Assembly (NCBI RefSeq): GCF_900109375.1
Contig: NZ_FOAB01000004.1
Span: 62,001-126,000, forward strand
Direction: 5' to 3'
DNA length: 64,000 nt
Source of the DNA: Aquimarina amphilecti
GTDB lineage: Bacteria; Bacteroidota; Bacteroidia; Flavobacteriales; Flavobacteriaceae
This document shows, in pieces, positions 9,049-17,192 of this stretch (within the stretch, counting starts at the first letter, position 1; each line of letters begins with the position of its first letter). The position numbers and the translations under genes are program-made. The notes under the pieces were generated by a model, which was given only the letters and a program-made list of their open reading frames with translations, ran no database searches and was not told where the DNA came from.

Positions 9049-10806
9049 TCAAATTTCTTTTTCGCTTAGCTGTTTTAAATAAAGTTCTTTGTAGTATCCT
9101 TCCACGTCTAATAGTTGATTATGAGTGCCTTGTTGGATGATTTCCCCTTCGTCTAAAACAATTATTTTATCCGCGTTTCTTGCTGTAGAAACGCGATGAC
9201 TTACTATAAAAGTAGTCTTGTTTTTAGAAATTCTATTAAGATTATTCAGTATTTCTTCTTCAGTTTCGGTGTCAACCGCAGATAAACAATCATCAAAAAG
9301 AAGGATAGATGGGTTTTTAATAATGGCTCTAGCAATGGAAACACGTTGTTTCTGTCCGCCCGATAAAGTAATCCCTCTTTCTCCTAAAACAGTATCATAA
9401 TCTTTACTAAATCCTATAATATTTTTGTGTACTGCAGAATTTTTTGCAGCTTCAATTACTTCGGCTTCTGTGGCTTCAGTTTTTCCGAATTTTATGTTAT
9501 TTCTTATTGAATCACTAAATAAAAAGGCATCTTGAGGCACATATCCAATCGATTCTCTGAGATTTACTAAGTTTAGTTTTCTAATAGGTTTTCCATCAAC
9601 TCTAATTTCACCGTCCGTAACATCATATAACCTTCCTAATAAATCTAGGATTGTTGATTTTCCTGATCCTGTTTTTCCTATAATAGCAATAGTTTGACCT
9701 GAATTTATTTCAAAACTCATCTTTTTTAGTGCAGTGATATTTGTGTCATCATAGGTAAAAGAAATATTGTCAAAAGCAATATTCCCAGTAATAGGTGTTT
9801 GTTCAGTGATGCTATTTGTGATTTCTGGTTCTTGACTTAGAAACTCATTAATTCTCACTTGCGAAGCTTCCGCCTGTTGTATTATAGATGTAACCCAGCC
9901 TACTGTCGCTACAGGCCAGGTAAGCATATTTACAAAAATGATAAACTCTACGATGACACCAAGATCTTGAATGGTTCCATCAATATATTGTTTACCCCCA
10001 ATATAAATTACCAAGATATTACTAACGCCGATTAGCAAAACCATTAAGGGAAAAAATAGTGCTTGTACCTTTACAAGGTCAATGTTTTTTTCTTTACTCG
10101 TATTTGATAAATCCGTGAAATTTTCTAAAGTCTGAGGTTCTATTCCGTAGGCTTTAATAACAGAGATACCACTAAATGATTCCTGCGTAAATGTGGTTAG
10201 TTTAGATAAATATTGCTGTACAATAGTACTTCGTTTATGTATGGCGACACTTAGTTTGTAAATCGAAATGGAAAGAATAGGGAGCGGTGCAATAGTATAT
10301 AAGGTAAGCTGAGGTGCAATACTAATCATATATCCTATCACAACAACAAATAAAGTAATGGTATTTACACTATACATAATAGCAGGACCTACATACATTC
10401 TTACTTTAGATACGTCTTCGCTAATACGACTCATTAAATCACCAGTTCTGTTTTTTTTATAAAAGTTAAGAGATAGTATTTGATAATGTTGGAAAACTTC
10501 ATTCTTTAAATCAAACTCAATGAATCTAGATACGACAATAAAAGTTTGTCTCATTAAAAATGTAAAAAAAGCGGCAATTAAAACTGATCCAAAAATAAAG
10601 AGTATGTTGGTAATCAGTCCCGTTTTTACATCATCTATATTGGTAATGCTATTATTAAGGTATTGTTCTACAATTTCTACTGAATCACCAACAAATTTAG
10701 GAACCGCAACCGCAAAAATTCTAGCAATGATCGTAATTACTAATCCAATAAGGAGGCGATATTTATATTTTAGGAAGTACTTGTTTAGATGGCGTAATGC
10801 ACGCAT
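9049..10806 (-). CDS. ABC exporter, fused permease and ATPase
   Basis: A 585-aa half-transporter of the MsbA/LmrA type. Six transmembrane helices occupy residues 1-320. The nucleotide-binding domain follows: Walker A GKTGSGKST near residue 377, Q-loop YVPQDAF, signature LSGGQKQR, Walker B SILLFDDCLSAVD, and the H-loop VSHR. Walker B has Asp-Cys (DDC) where many exporters have the catalytic Glu (DE), a substitution common in one branch of flavobacterial exporters. It should act as a homodimer or with an unlinked partner to export a lipid or drug. It stands alone, divergent from the dehydrogenase. Confidence 0.92.
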   Translation of the reverse strand: MRALRHLNKYFLKYKYRLLIGLVITIIARIFAVAVPKFVGDSVEIVEQYLNNSITNIDDVKTGLITNILFIFGSVLIAAFFTFLMRQTFIVVSRFIEFDLKNEVFQHYQILSLNFYKKNRTGDLMSRISEDVSKVRMYVGPAIMYSVNTITLFVVVIGYMISIAPQLTLYTIAPLPILSISIYKLSVAIHKRSTIVQQYLSKLTTFTQESFSGISVIKAYGIEPQTLENFTDLSNTSKEKNIDLVKVQALFFPLMVLLIGVSNILVIYIGGKQYIDGTIQDLGVIVEFIIFVNMLTWPVATVGWVTSIIQQAEASQVRINEFLSQEPEITNSITEQTPITGNIAFDNISFTYDDTNITALKKMSFEINSGQTIAIIGKTGSGKSTILDLLGRLYDVTDGEIRVDGKPIRKLNLVNLRESIGYVPQDAFLFSDSIRNNIKFGKTEATEAEVIEAAKNSAVHKNIIGFSKDYDTVLGERGITLSGGQKQRVSIARAIIKNPSILLFDDCLSAVDTETEEEILNNLNRISKNKTTFIVSHRVSTARNADKIIVLDEGEIIQQGTHNQLLDVEGYYKELYLKQLSEKEI

Positions 10807-10947
10807 AAAGTATTGATTTTTAGAAACTCAATTATTAACAAATTCTTAAAGTTTAACAACAAAAAATTTTAAATTCGTAAAAATACCGTATTTTAGCGCT
10901 TCTATTTTGACTATAATATAATTATAACATTTTAAAATTTCTGAAAA

Positions 10948-12042
10948 ATGATAACCGAAGTGCTTACCGCAAATCAATTAAAAAAACAAGCTCCTGTGTT
11001 TGGGCAATTGTCTTTTAACGATCACGAACAAGTTGTTTTTTGTCAAGACAAAGATACAGGATTAAAGGCAATAATTGGGGTGCATAACACAATTTTAGGA
11101 CCAGCTCTTGGAGGGACTAGAATGTATAATTATCAAACAGAATGGGATGCTCTTAATGATGTATTGAGATTGTCTAGGGGGATGACGTATAAAGCAGCGA
11201 TTACAGGATTGAATCTTGGAGGAGGAAAAGCTGTTATTATTGGAGACCCAAAAGTAATGAAGACTCCAGCTCTTATGAGACGATTCGGAGAGTTTGTTCA
11301 TACATTAGGCGGAAAGTACTACACTGCAGAAGATGTAGGTATGGAAACTTCTGATATGGATACTGTAAGAGAGGTTACACCTTATGTAACTGGAATTTCA
11401 GAATCTAAAGGAGGAGCAGGAAACCCATCTCCTGTTACAGCTTATGGTGTTTATATGGGAATGAAAGCTTCTGCTAAATTTTCATATGGTACTGACAACC
11501 TGGAAGGGAAGAAAATCTTAGTTCAAGGTATTGGTCATGTAGGAGAAGAACTTGTACGCTTAACCGCAGAAGAAGGAGCTAATGTAATTATAACTGATAT
11601 CAATCAGGAAAGATTAGAGACAGTAAGTAGCAAGTATGGAGTAGAGGTATATAAAGGAAAAGATTTATATGCTGAAACAGCTGATATTTATGCACCTTGT
11701 GCGTTGGGAGCCACAATTAATGATGAAACTATTAATAAATTGAAGGTTAAAGTAATTGCTGGAGCTGCAAATAATCAGTTAGCTTCAGAAAATATACATG
11801 GATCACTTTTACAAGAAAAAGGAATCGTATATGCTCCAGATTTTCTGATTAATGCTGGAGGTATAATTAATGTATATGCTGAGATAGAAGGGTACGGAAG
11901 AGATCAGATAATCAATAAAACCGAAAATATCTATAATACTACTTTAGATATTTTAAATAAAGCTAAGGCTACAGGTATGACGACTAATTCTGCTGCCGTT
12001 AGTATAGCGGATGAGAGAATTGCGGCTAAAAAAAATCAGTAG
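10948..12042 (+). CDS. Leucine dehydrogenase (Glu/Leu/Phe/Val dehydrogenase family)
   Basis: A 364-aa NAD-dependent amino acid dehydrogenase. The N-terminal catalytic domain has GPALGGTRMYNY and the Gly-rich LNLGGGKAVIIGDPK with the catalytic Lys, then TAEDVGMETSDMD. The Rossmann domain starts at about residue 185 with VQGIGHVGEELVRL. It matches leucine/branched-chain dehydrogenase in length and motifs, and would reversibly deaminate Leu, Val and Ile to 2-oxo acids, feeding branched fatty acid synthesis or catabolism. It lies upstream of nusB in the same direction, separated by a 130-bp spacer with a strong hairpin. Confidence 0.92.
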   Translation: MITEVLTANQLKKQAPVFGQLSFNDHEQVVFCQDKDTGLKAIIGVHNTILGPALGGTRMYNYQTEWDALNDVLRLSRGMTYKAAITGLNLGGGKAVIIGDPKVMKTPALMRRFGEFVHTLGGKYYTAEDVGMETSDMDTVREVTPYVTGISESKGGAGNPSPVTAYGVYMGMKASAKFSYGTDNLEGKKILVQGIGHVGEELVRLTAEEGANVIITDINQERLETVSSKYGVEVYKGKDLYAETADIYAPCALGATINDETINKLKVKVIAGAANNQLASENIHGSLLQEKGIVYAPDFLINAGGIINVYAEIEGYGRDQIINKTENIYNTTLDILNKAKATGMTTNSAAVSIADERIAAKKNQ

Positions 12043-12070
12043 ATAAAAGAATCTAAAATTTACTACATAA

Positions 12071-12144
12071 AAAGTGAGTTTTAGAATTGGTAGATTAAAA
12101 ATAATAGTATTTTTGCAGGGCGAAAGTGAAACTCACTTTCGCCC
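12071..12144 (+). promoter_or_regulatory. Leader with mutually exclusive hairpins before nusB
   Basis: A 12-bp perfect hairpin with an AAC triloop spans 12118-12144 (GGGCGAAAGTGA / TCACTTTCGCCC). Upstream, AAAGTGAGTTT at 12071-12081 is perfectly complementary to AAACTCACTTT at 12129-12139, the right arm of that hairpin, so two exclusive structures are possible. A -7-like TATTTTTG at 12108-12115 would start a short transcript at the foot of the hairpin. It may terminate the dehydrogenase transcript, attenuate read-through into nusB, or shape the nusB leader. Confidence 0.45.
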
Positions 12145-12172
12145 ATTTTATTAATGTTCTTTGTAATTTCTT

Positions 12173-13117
12173 ATGTTAACCAGAAGACATATTCGAGTTA
12201 AAGTAATGCAGTCACTCTACGCACTAGAGCAGACGAAAAGTGATAATCTAGATAAAGAAGAAAAGTTTCTTTTATTTAGTATTGAACAGATGTATGATTT
12301 GTTTCTTATAAACCTTCAGCTTTTGGTAGAAGTAAGAAAGCATGCCGCTGATTTTTTAGAAAAAAGTCAAAAAAAGTATCTAGCTACATCAGAAGAGAAA
12401 AACCCAAATCAAAAATTTATTAATAATGAAGTTCTCTTATTATTAGAAAATAATACAGAGCTTAAGGAAGCCATGGATCACAAGAAAATGAATTGTTGGG
12501 ATCTTGATGATGAATACGTTAAAATTCTTTGGAAAGAGATTAGTACCAGTGAAGTATATACAGATTATATGGACACTAAGATGAGCTCTTTTAAGGAAGA
12601 TAAGGATTTTGTTCTTGATGTTTTTAAAGAGATTATTGCTCCAAATGATAAGTTATATGAGTATATCGAAGATAAGATGCTTACCTGGATAGATGATTTG
12701 CCTTTAGTTAATACTGGTATTATTAAAATGCTTAGAAAGGTAAAACAGACTCATGACGAAAATATGTCGCTACCTAAACTATATAAAGATGCAGACGATA
12801 AGAAGTTTGCAAGAGATATTTTTAGGAAAACAGCACTTAATGGAGTAGAATTTGCAAAAGAAATAGAAGGTAAAACACCAAATTGGGATAAAGATCGAAT
12901 AGCAGAATTGGATAAAGCTGTAATTAAAATGGCAATTTGTGAGTTCCAAAAATTTCCGTCAATACCTGTAAAAGTAACAATTAACGAATATTTAGAGATT
13001 GCTAAGGAATATAGTACCCCAAAGAGTAGTATCTTTATCAATGGAATTCTAGATAAAATATCTAAAGAATATCAAGAGAACGGTAAACTAAATAAAGTTG
13101 GCCGTGGACTTATGTAG
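12173..13117 (+). CDS. nusB: Transcription antitermination factor NusB
   Basis: A 314-aa protein, more than twice the length of E. coli NusB, as is usual in Bacteroidota. The N-terminus MLTRRHIRVKVMQSLYALEQ is the conserved NusB Arg-rich start that contacts boxA RNA and NusE. The C-terminal half (about 180-305) holds the rest of the fold: VNTGIIKML, DRIAELDKAVIKMAICEF, and IPVKVTINEYLEIAKEYS. The middle is a lineage-specific helical insertion. It acts in rRNA antitermination. DUF1573 and yajC follow closely. Confidence 0.93.
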   Translation: MLTRRHIRVKVMQSLYALEQTKSDNLDKEEKFLLFSIEQMYDLFLINLQLLVEVRKHAADFLEKSQKKYLATSEEKNPNQKFINNEVLLLLENNTELKEAMDHKKMNCWDLDDEYVKILWKEISTSEVYTDYMDTKMSSFKEDKDFVLDVFKEIIAPNDKLYEYIEDKMLTWIDDLPLVNTGIIKMLRKVKQTHDENMSLPKLYKDADDKKFARDIFRKTALNGVEFAKEIEGKTPNWDKDRIAELDKAVIKMAICEFQKFPSIPVKVTINEYLEIAKEYSTPKSSIFINGILDKISKEYQENGKLNKVGRGLM

Positions 13118-13166
13118 TTCAAAAAAAATAGTATTTTTAACCCTCAATTAATTAAAAACCCAAGTA

Positions 13167-13646
13167 ATGAAAAAAGGAATCTTGATTTTAGCTGGTGTTT
13201 TTGCTTTGACATTTATGTCTTGTAAAGATAATGCAGCAGAAAAAGTTAAAGAAGAAAATGTAGCAGATGCTGCAGATCGTGATGCAAAAAATACAGATTT
13301 TCCTGTAATGAATTTCTCTGAAACAGAGCACGATTTTGGAACAATCAATGAAGGTGATGTAGTAGAGCATACATTTACATTTACTAATACAGGTAAAGCA
13401 CCTTTAGTAATTGTAAATGCTAAAGGAAGTTGTGGATGTACTGTTCCTGAGTGGACAAAGGAACCAGTTGCTCCAGGAGCTACAGGATCAATGTTAGTGA
13501 AATTTAACTCTAACGGTAAGCCAAACGCTCAAAACAAACAAGTTACTATTACTGCTAATACTGAAGCAGGAAAAGAAATCCTTAAGATTAAGGCGATGGT
13601 AACTCCAAAAGCTAAACCAGTAAGCGGAACTCCTGTAAGCGAGTAA
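13167..13646 (+). CDS. DUF1573 domain lipoprotein
   Basis: A 159-aa lipoprotein: the signal sequence ends in a lipobox with Cys19 (TFMSC). After a short Lys/Glu/Ala linker comes the DUF1573 Ig-like domain (about 50-150) with ETEHDFGTINEGDVVEHTF, TNTGKAPLVI and the GSCGCTVPEW motif. The function is unknown; the domain resembles ASH/MSP-like beta-sandwiches. It is linked to nusB (49 bp) and yajC (5 bp). Confidence 0.9.
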   Translation: MKKGILILAGVFALTFMSCKDNAAEKVKEENVADAADRDAKNTDFPVMNFSETEHDFGTINEGDVVEHTFTFTNTGKAPLVIVNAKGSCGCTVPEWTKEPVAPGATGSMLVKFNSNGKPNAQNKQVTITANTEAGKEILKIKAMVTPKAKPVSGTPVSE

Positions 13647-13651
13647 TATTT

Positions 13652-13951
13652 ATGGAAGGATTTGGAGGACAATTACCTTTTATTCTTTTAATATTTGTAG
13701 TGATGTATTTTTTTATGATACGTCCACAAATGCAAAAGGCTAAAAAGGAGAAGAAATTTGCTGAAGAGCTTAAAAAAGGAGATCGTGTAGTTACTAAAAG
13801 TGGTCTTCACGGAAAAGTCTTTGATTTCAGCGAAAAAAATAATGCTGTTGTTATAGAAACTGGAGCTGGTAAGTTAACATTTGATAAATCTGCAATTTCA
13901 TTAGAAATGAGTCAGAAATTAAATGCACCGCCTGCAGAAAAGAAAAAATAA
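13652..13951 (+). CDS. yajC: Sec translocon accessory subunit YajC
   Basis: A 99-aa protein with one N-terminal transmembrane helix (about 6-23), then MIRPQMQKAKKEKKFAEELKKGDRVVTKSGLHGKV-type sequence and a small beta-rich cytoplasmic domain. These are the standard YajC features. It associates with SecDF at the inner membrane. It is last in the nusB-DUF1573-yajC run and is closed by a strong bidirectional terminator. Confidence 0.95.
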   Translation: MEGFGGQLPFILLIFVVMYFFMIRPQMQKAKKEKKFAEELKKGDRVVTKSGLHGKVFDFSEKNNAVVIETGAGKLTFDKSAISLEMSQKLNAPPAEKKK

Positions 13952-13966
13952 CAAAAGTTAATGATT

Positions 13967-14001
13967 AAAAAAAAGCGTCGTATTTATACGACGCTTTTTT
14001 T
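13967..14001. terminator. Bidirectional terminator between yajC and mscS
   Basis: A 12-bp perfect stem AAAAGCGTCGTA / TACGACGCTTTT with a 4-nt loop, flanked by an A run and a T run. It serves both converging genes. Confidence 0.88.
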
Positions 14002-14027
14002 GTGTAATATATTTATAGGTTTGGTTA

Positions 14028-14906
14028 TTAAGATTTCATAGTTACAATACGTTGTGGTAAAGGAGCAGCGTAATTTGCTTTGCCAAGTGCTTCCACAATT
14101 TTTTGTCTGGTATCCCAGTATACATCCCAGTAATCGTCACAGGTAGAGTAAGGTAGTGCTAATAATTCTACACCATTTGCACCTAGATTATTTACGGCAA
14201 CTCTTGGAGCTGGATCTTTCATTACGTTTTGATCAGCTTTCATAACCTCCATTACAATTTGTTTTGCTTTTTCGATATCTGTACCATATTGAATTCCAAA
14301 GGGCATATCTACTCTTAAGTTTCCTATTGTGGTTAAATTCGTAATTGTTCCAGCTGTGATCGCTCCATTCGGAATGATTTCTGTTTTATTCTGAAAAGTT
14401 TCTAAAATTGTTACGAATACAGAAATTTCTCTTACAAATCCAAGTTTACCTCCTGTTTCGATTAGATCCCCAACTTTAAATGGTCTAAAAACAAGTAACA
14501 TCACACCTGCTGCCATATGACCTAAAGAACCATTAAAGGCTCCTCCAATTGCTAATCCTACTGCTGCTAATAATGCTGCAAAGGTAGCTGTTGGGATACC
14601 TACAATACCTGCTATAGAAATAAATAATAATACTTTTAATAAGAAATTTACTAAAGTGACTAAGAATGGTTTTAAGGTACCGTCTACTTTGCTTTTATCG
14701 AAAGCTTTTTTTATAGCTTTCATGATCATTTTTACAATCCAAAGTCCGATAATTAATGCAACAATTCCTCCAACAATTTTGAGTCCATATTGACCAACTC
14801 CTTCTTGAATAGAATTAAAAAAACCGCCTAGAGAGCTCATAATTGCACCTCCTGTTTCTGTAGTCGCAGATACGGCAGTATCTACGACCTTGTCTGTAGT
14901 TTGCAT
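14028..14906 (-). CDS. Small-conductance mechanosensitive channel, MscS family
   Basis: A 292-aa protein with three hydrophobic helices: about 35-60, 85-105, and the pore-lining TM3 rich in Gly and Ala (ALLAAVGLAIGGAFNGSLGHMAAG). The MscS beta domain follows (FRPFKVGDLIETGGKLGFVREI, then TIIPNG-type TEIIPNGAITAG and TNLTTIGNLRVDM). It opens under membrane tension during osmotic downshock. Its upstream spacer has a 13-bp direct repeat (14921-14933 and 15008-15020). Confidence 0.93.
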   Translation of the reverse strand: MQTTDKVVDTAVSATTETGGAIMSSLGGFFNSIQEGVGQYGLKIVGGIVALIIGLWIVKMIMKAIKKAFDKSKVDGTLKPFLVTLVNFLLKVLLFISIAGIVGIPTATFAALLAAVGLAIGGAFNGSLGHMAAGVMLLVFRPFKVGDLIETGGKLGFVREISVFVTILETFQNKTEIIPNGAITAGTITNLTTIGNLRVDMPFGIQYGTDIEKAKQIVMEVMKADQNVMKDPAPRVAVNNLGANGVELLALPYSTCDDYWDVYWDTRQKIVEALGKANYAAPLPQRIVTMKS

Positions 14907-15036
14907 GATTTATGTTTTAAAGTGATTAAATAGTTATCACATAAATCTACTACTATAGTAGGTACATTGTTTTTATTTCTAGATCAGAAAAAAATGTAAA
15001 ATCGTTAAAAGTGATTAAATCTCGATGAATTGCGAA

Positions 15037-16272
15037 TTACCTTTTTGCTGTAAGTTCGGCGATCTTTACAATTACTTCCACAGCTTTGATCATACTTTCT
15101 ACAGGAACATATTCATATCTTCCATGAAAGTTATGTCCGCCAGCAAATATGTTAGGACATGGCAATCCCATATAACTTAACTGAGATCCATCCGTTCCGC
15201 CACGGATTGGTTTTATGAGTGGAGTAATACCTAACTCTTTCATTGCTTCTTCTGCAATATCTACAATATGCATTACAGGCTCTACCTTTTCTTTCATATT
15301 GTAATATTGATCATTGATAACTACATTAATTACATCTTTTCCATATTGTTTGTTTAGTTGATCTCCGAGTTTTGTCATCACCTCTTTACGAGCTTCAAAA
15401 TGTTTTTTATCGTGATCTCTTATAATATATTGTAGTTTAGTTTCTTCTACTTCACCATTCATAGTGTGTAAATGAAAGAAGCCTTCACGGTCACTTGTGT
15501 GTTCTGGAGTTTCTAATCTTGGTAGAGAATTAATGAAATCTTGAGCGATATACATGCTGTTGATCATTTTTCCTTTAGCATATCCTGGATGTACTATTTT
15601 ACCTTTTATAGTTACTACTGCACCTGCTGCATTAAAATTTTCATATTCTAATTCTCCTATCTGACTACCGTCCATAGTATATGCCCATTGGGCTCCAAAT
15701 TTTTCTACGTCAAATTTGTGAGCTCCTCTACCTATTTCTTCGTCTGGAGTAAATCCAATACGTATTTTTCCATGTTTGATCTCAGGATGTTGGATCAAGT
15801 ATTCCATAGCAGAAATAATTTCTGCAATACCAGCTTTGTCATCAGCTCCTAATAGCGTTGTTCCATCTGTGGTGATTAATGTCTGGTTTTTATATAGTTT
15901 TAAATCTTCAAAATAATCAGGAGATAATACGATATTTTCTTCTTCGTTAAGAACGATATCTTTTCCGTCATAGGTTTCTATAATTTGAGGATTTACATTT
16001 GCTCCTGTAAAATCCGGAGTAGTATCAAAATGTGAAATAAAACCTATGGTAGGTACTTCATGGTCTACATTAGAAGGTAAGGTTGCCATGATGTATGCAT
16101 TTTCATCAATAGTTACCTCTTGTAACCCTATTGATTTTAATTCTTCAACTAGTTTATTTGCTAGATCCCATTGTTTTGCTGAACTAGGAGTAGTGTCACT
16201 ATTAGGGTCACTTTCGGTATCTATAGTTACGTAGCTGATAAATCGATCAATAATGTGTTTTTTTGGAATCAT
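15037..16272 (-). CDS. pepT: Peptidase T (tripeptide aminopeptidase)
   Basis: A 411-aa M20B metallopeptidase. Metal-binding and catalytic motifs are in order: [27 protein letters not shown] with the bridging Asp, [10 protein letters not shown] with the catalytic Glu, [12 protein letters not shown], and the final His of [31 protein letters not shown] matches the family well. It removes N-terminal residues from tripeptides in the cytoplasm. The length is standard. It is monocistronic. Confidence 0.96.
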   Translation of the reverse strand: MIPKKHIIDRFISYVTIDTESDPNSDTTPSSAKQWDLANKLVEELKSIGLQEVTIDENAYIMATLPSNVDHEVPTIGFISHFDTTPDFTGANVNPQIIETYDGKDIVLNEEENIVLSPDYFEDLKLYKNQTLITTDGTTLLGADDKAGIAEIISAMEYLIQHPEIKHGKIRIGFTPDEEIGRGAHKFDVEKFGAQWAYTMDGSQIGELEYENFNAAGAVVTIKGKIVHPGYAKGKMINSMYIAQDFINSLPRLETPEHTSDREGFFHLHTMNGEVEETKLQYIIRDHDKKHFEARKEVMTKLGDQLNKQYGKDVINVVINDQYYNMKEKVEPVMHIVDIAEEAMKELGITPLIKPIRGGTDGSQLSYMGLPCPNIFAGGHNFHGRYEYVPVESMIKAVEVIVKIAELTAKR

Positions 16273-16343
16273 AGCGATGTATGTTTTTTAATCTGAAGAT
16301 TTCAAAAATACGGTATATTGTAATAGGTTGTTTTTAAAAAATA

Positions 16344-16370
16344 AGAAAACCTTGCTAAGCAAGGTTTTCT
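16344..16370 (-). terminator. Terminator of the hmuY-like transcript
   Basis: A 12-bp perfect stem AGAAAACCTTGC / GCAAGGTTTTCT with a 3-nt loop. On the minus strand it is followed by a T-rich stretch, 65 bp past the hmuY-like stop. Confidence 0.85.
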
Positions 16371-16434
16371 GTAAAAGAAGTAATATAGTTATAACTTCTT
16401 AATGGTTATTTAGATTGAAAGCTAATTCACAGCT

Positions 16435-17181
16435 TTAAAATGTCGAAATATTGTTATTCGGTTGATATACATAATTAAATGTAAAATATCTACCCTCGTT
16501 AACAAATGCATCAGGGCTTGTTGGAGCATCTTTGTAATAACTAAGGATTTCTATTTTAGCATATTTTCCTTCAGTTGTTTTTATTACTAATATTTTCCCT
16601 GGCAAAGGAGTAATTAAGAATAATGGAGATCCAGAATAGTTATACCAACCATTATCACTACCTGATGGTATTGCAAGTGCATCTGCTGCATCCTGAACAA
16701 ATAGACTAGTATCTGCAGAAGTGATATCTGCCATTGTTCCAGTGGCTATATAAGCTGCTGCATCTCCAATTCTACTTGGCTCATCAGTGGTTCCCTGAGA
16801 GATACCTCCATTGATAATAATTGTTGTTGCTCTAAAGGCAATATCCCAATCATCTGTATTAGTAGTGATCGCTCCTGTATCTAAATCAAATAAAGTAAAG
16901 TCACCAGATATTGGTTGTCCTTGACCACCTTCTTGAGGTGCCGGTAAATTATTGGTAGTTTCTGAGATAAGATTCGCAAGAGCTTGCGTATCATCATTGT
17001 CATCCGAATTTGTAACAAACCCTTCTGGAGCAGAACATGCGAGTTGTGATGTTGCTGAGTTACCTAATCCATCTCCATCTGCATCCTCAAAAAACAAACT
17101 TTCTGCACATGAATCGTCATCGCTACCACATGAAGCAATGATAAGACTAAACGTTAGTAATAAATAGAATCCTTTTTTCAT
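16435..17181 (-). CDS. HmuY-like surface lipoprotein, histidine-free
   Basis: A 248-aa lipoprotein (lipobox IASC then GSDDD). A short acidic calcium-loop-like stretch (DADGDGLG, NSDDNDD) comes first, then an HmuY domain from about residue 85: FTLFDLDTG, DDWDIAFRATTIIING, PGKILVIKTTEGKYAKIEI, GRYFTFNYVY. HmuY proteins take haem from host proteins and hand it to a TonB receptor. Porphyromonas HmuY binds haem through two His; this protein contains no His at all and only one internal Met, so ligation must differ or the ligand is not haem. It lies 11 bp downstream of the receptor gene and probably shares its transcript. Confidence 0.88.
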   Translation of the reverse strand: MKKGFYLLLTFSLIIASCGSDDDSCAESLFFEDADGDGLGNSATSQLACSAPEGFVTNSDDNDDTQALANLISETTNNLPAPQEGGQGQPISGDFTLFDLDTGAITTNTDDWDIAFRATTIIINGGISQGTTDEPSRIGDAAAYIATGTMADITSADTSLFVQDAADALAIPSGSDNGWYNYSGSPLFLITPLPGKILVIKTTEGKYAKIEILSYYKDAPTSPDAFVNEGRYFTFNYVYQPNNNISTF

Positions 17182-17192
17182 TTTTATAAATA

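Noticed and set aside
12118..12144. Simple terminator of leucine dehydrogenase
   Set aside because: The T tract is weak and a competing upstream arm exists, so it is listed as a leader structure instead.
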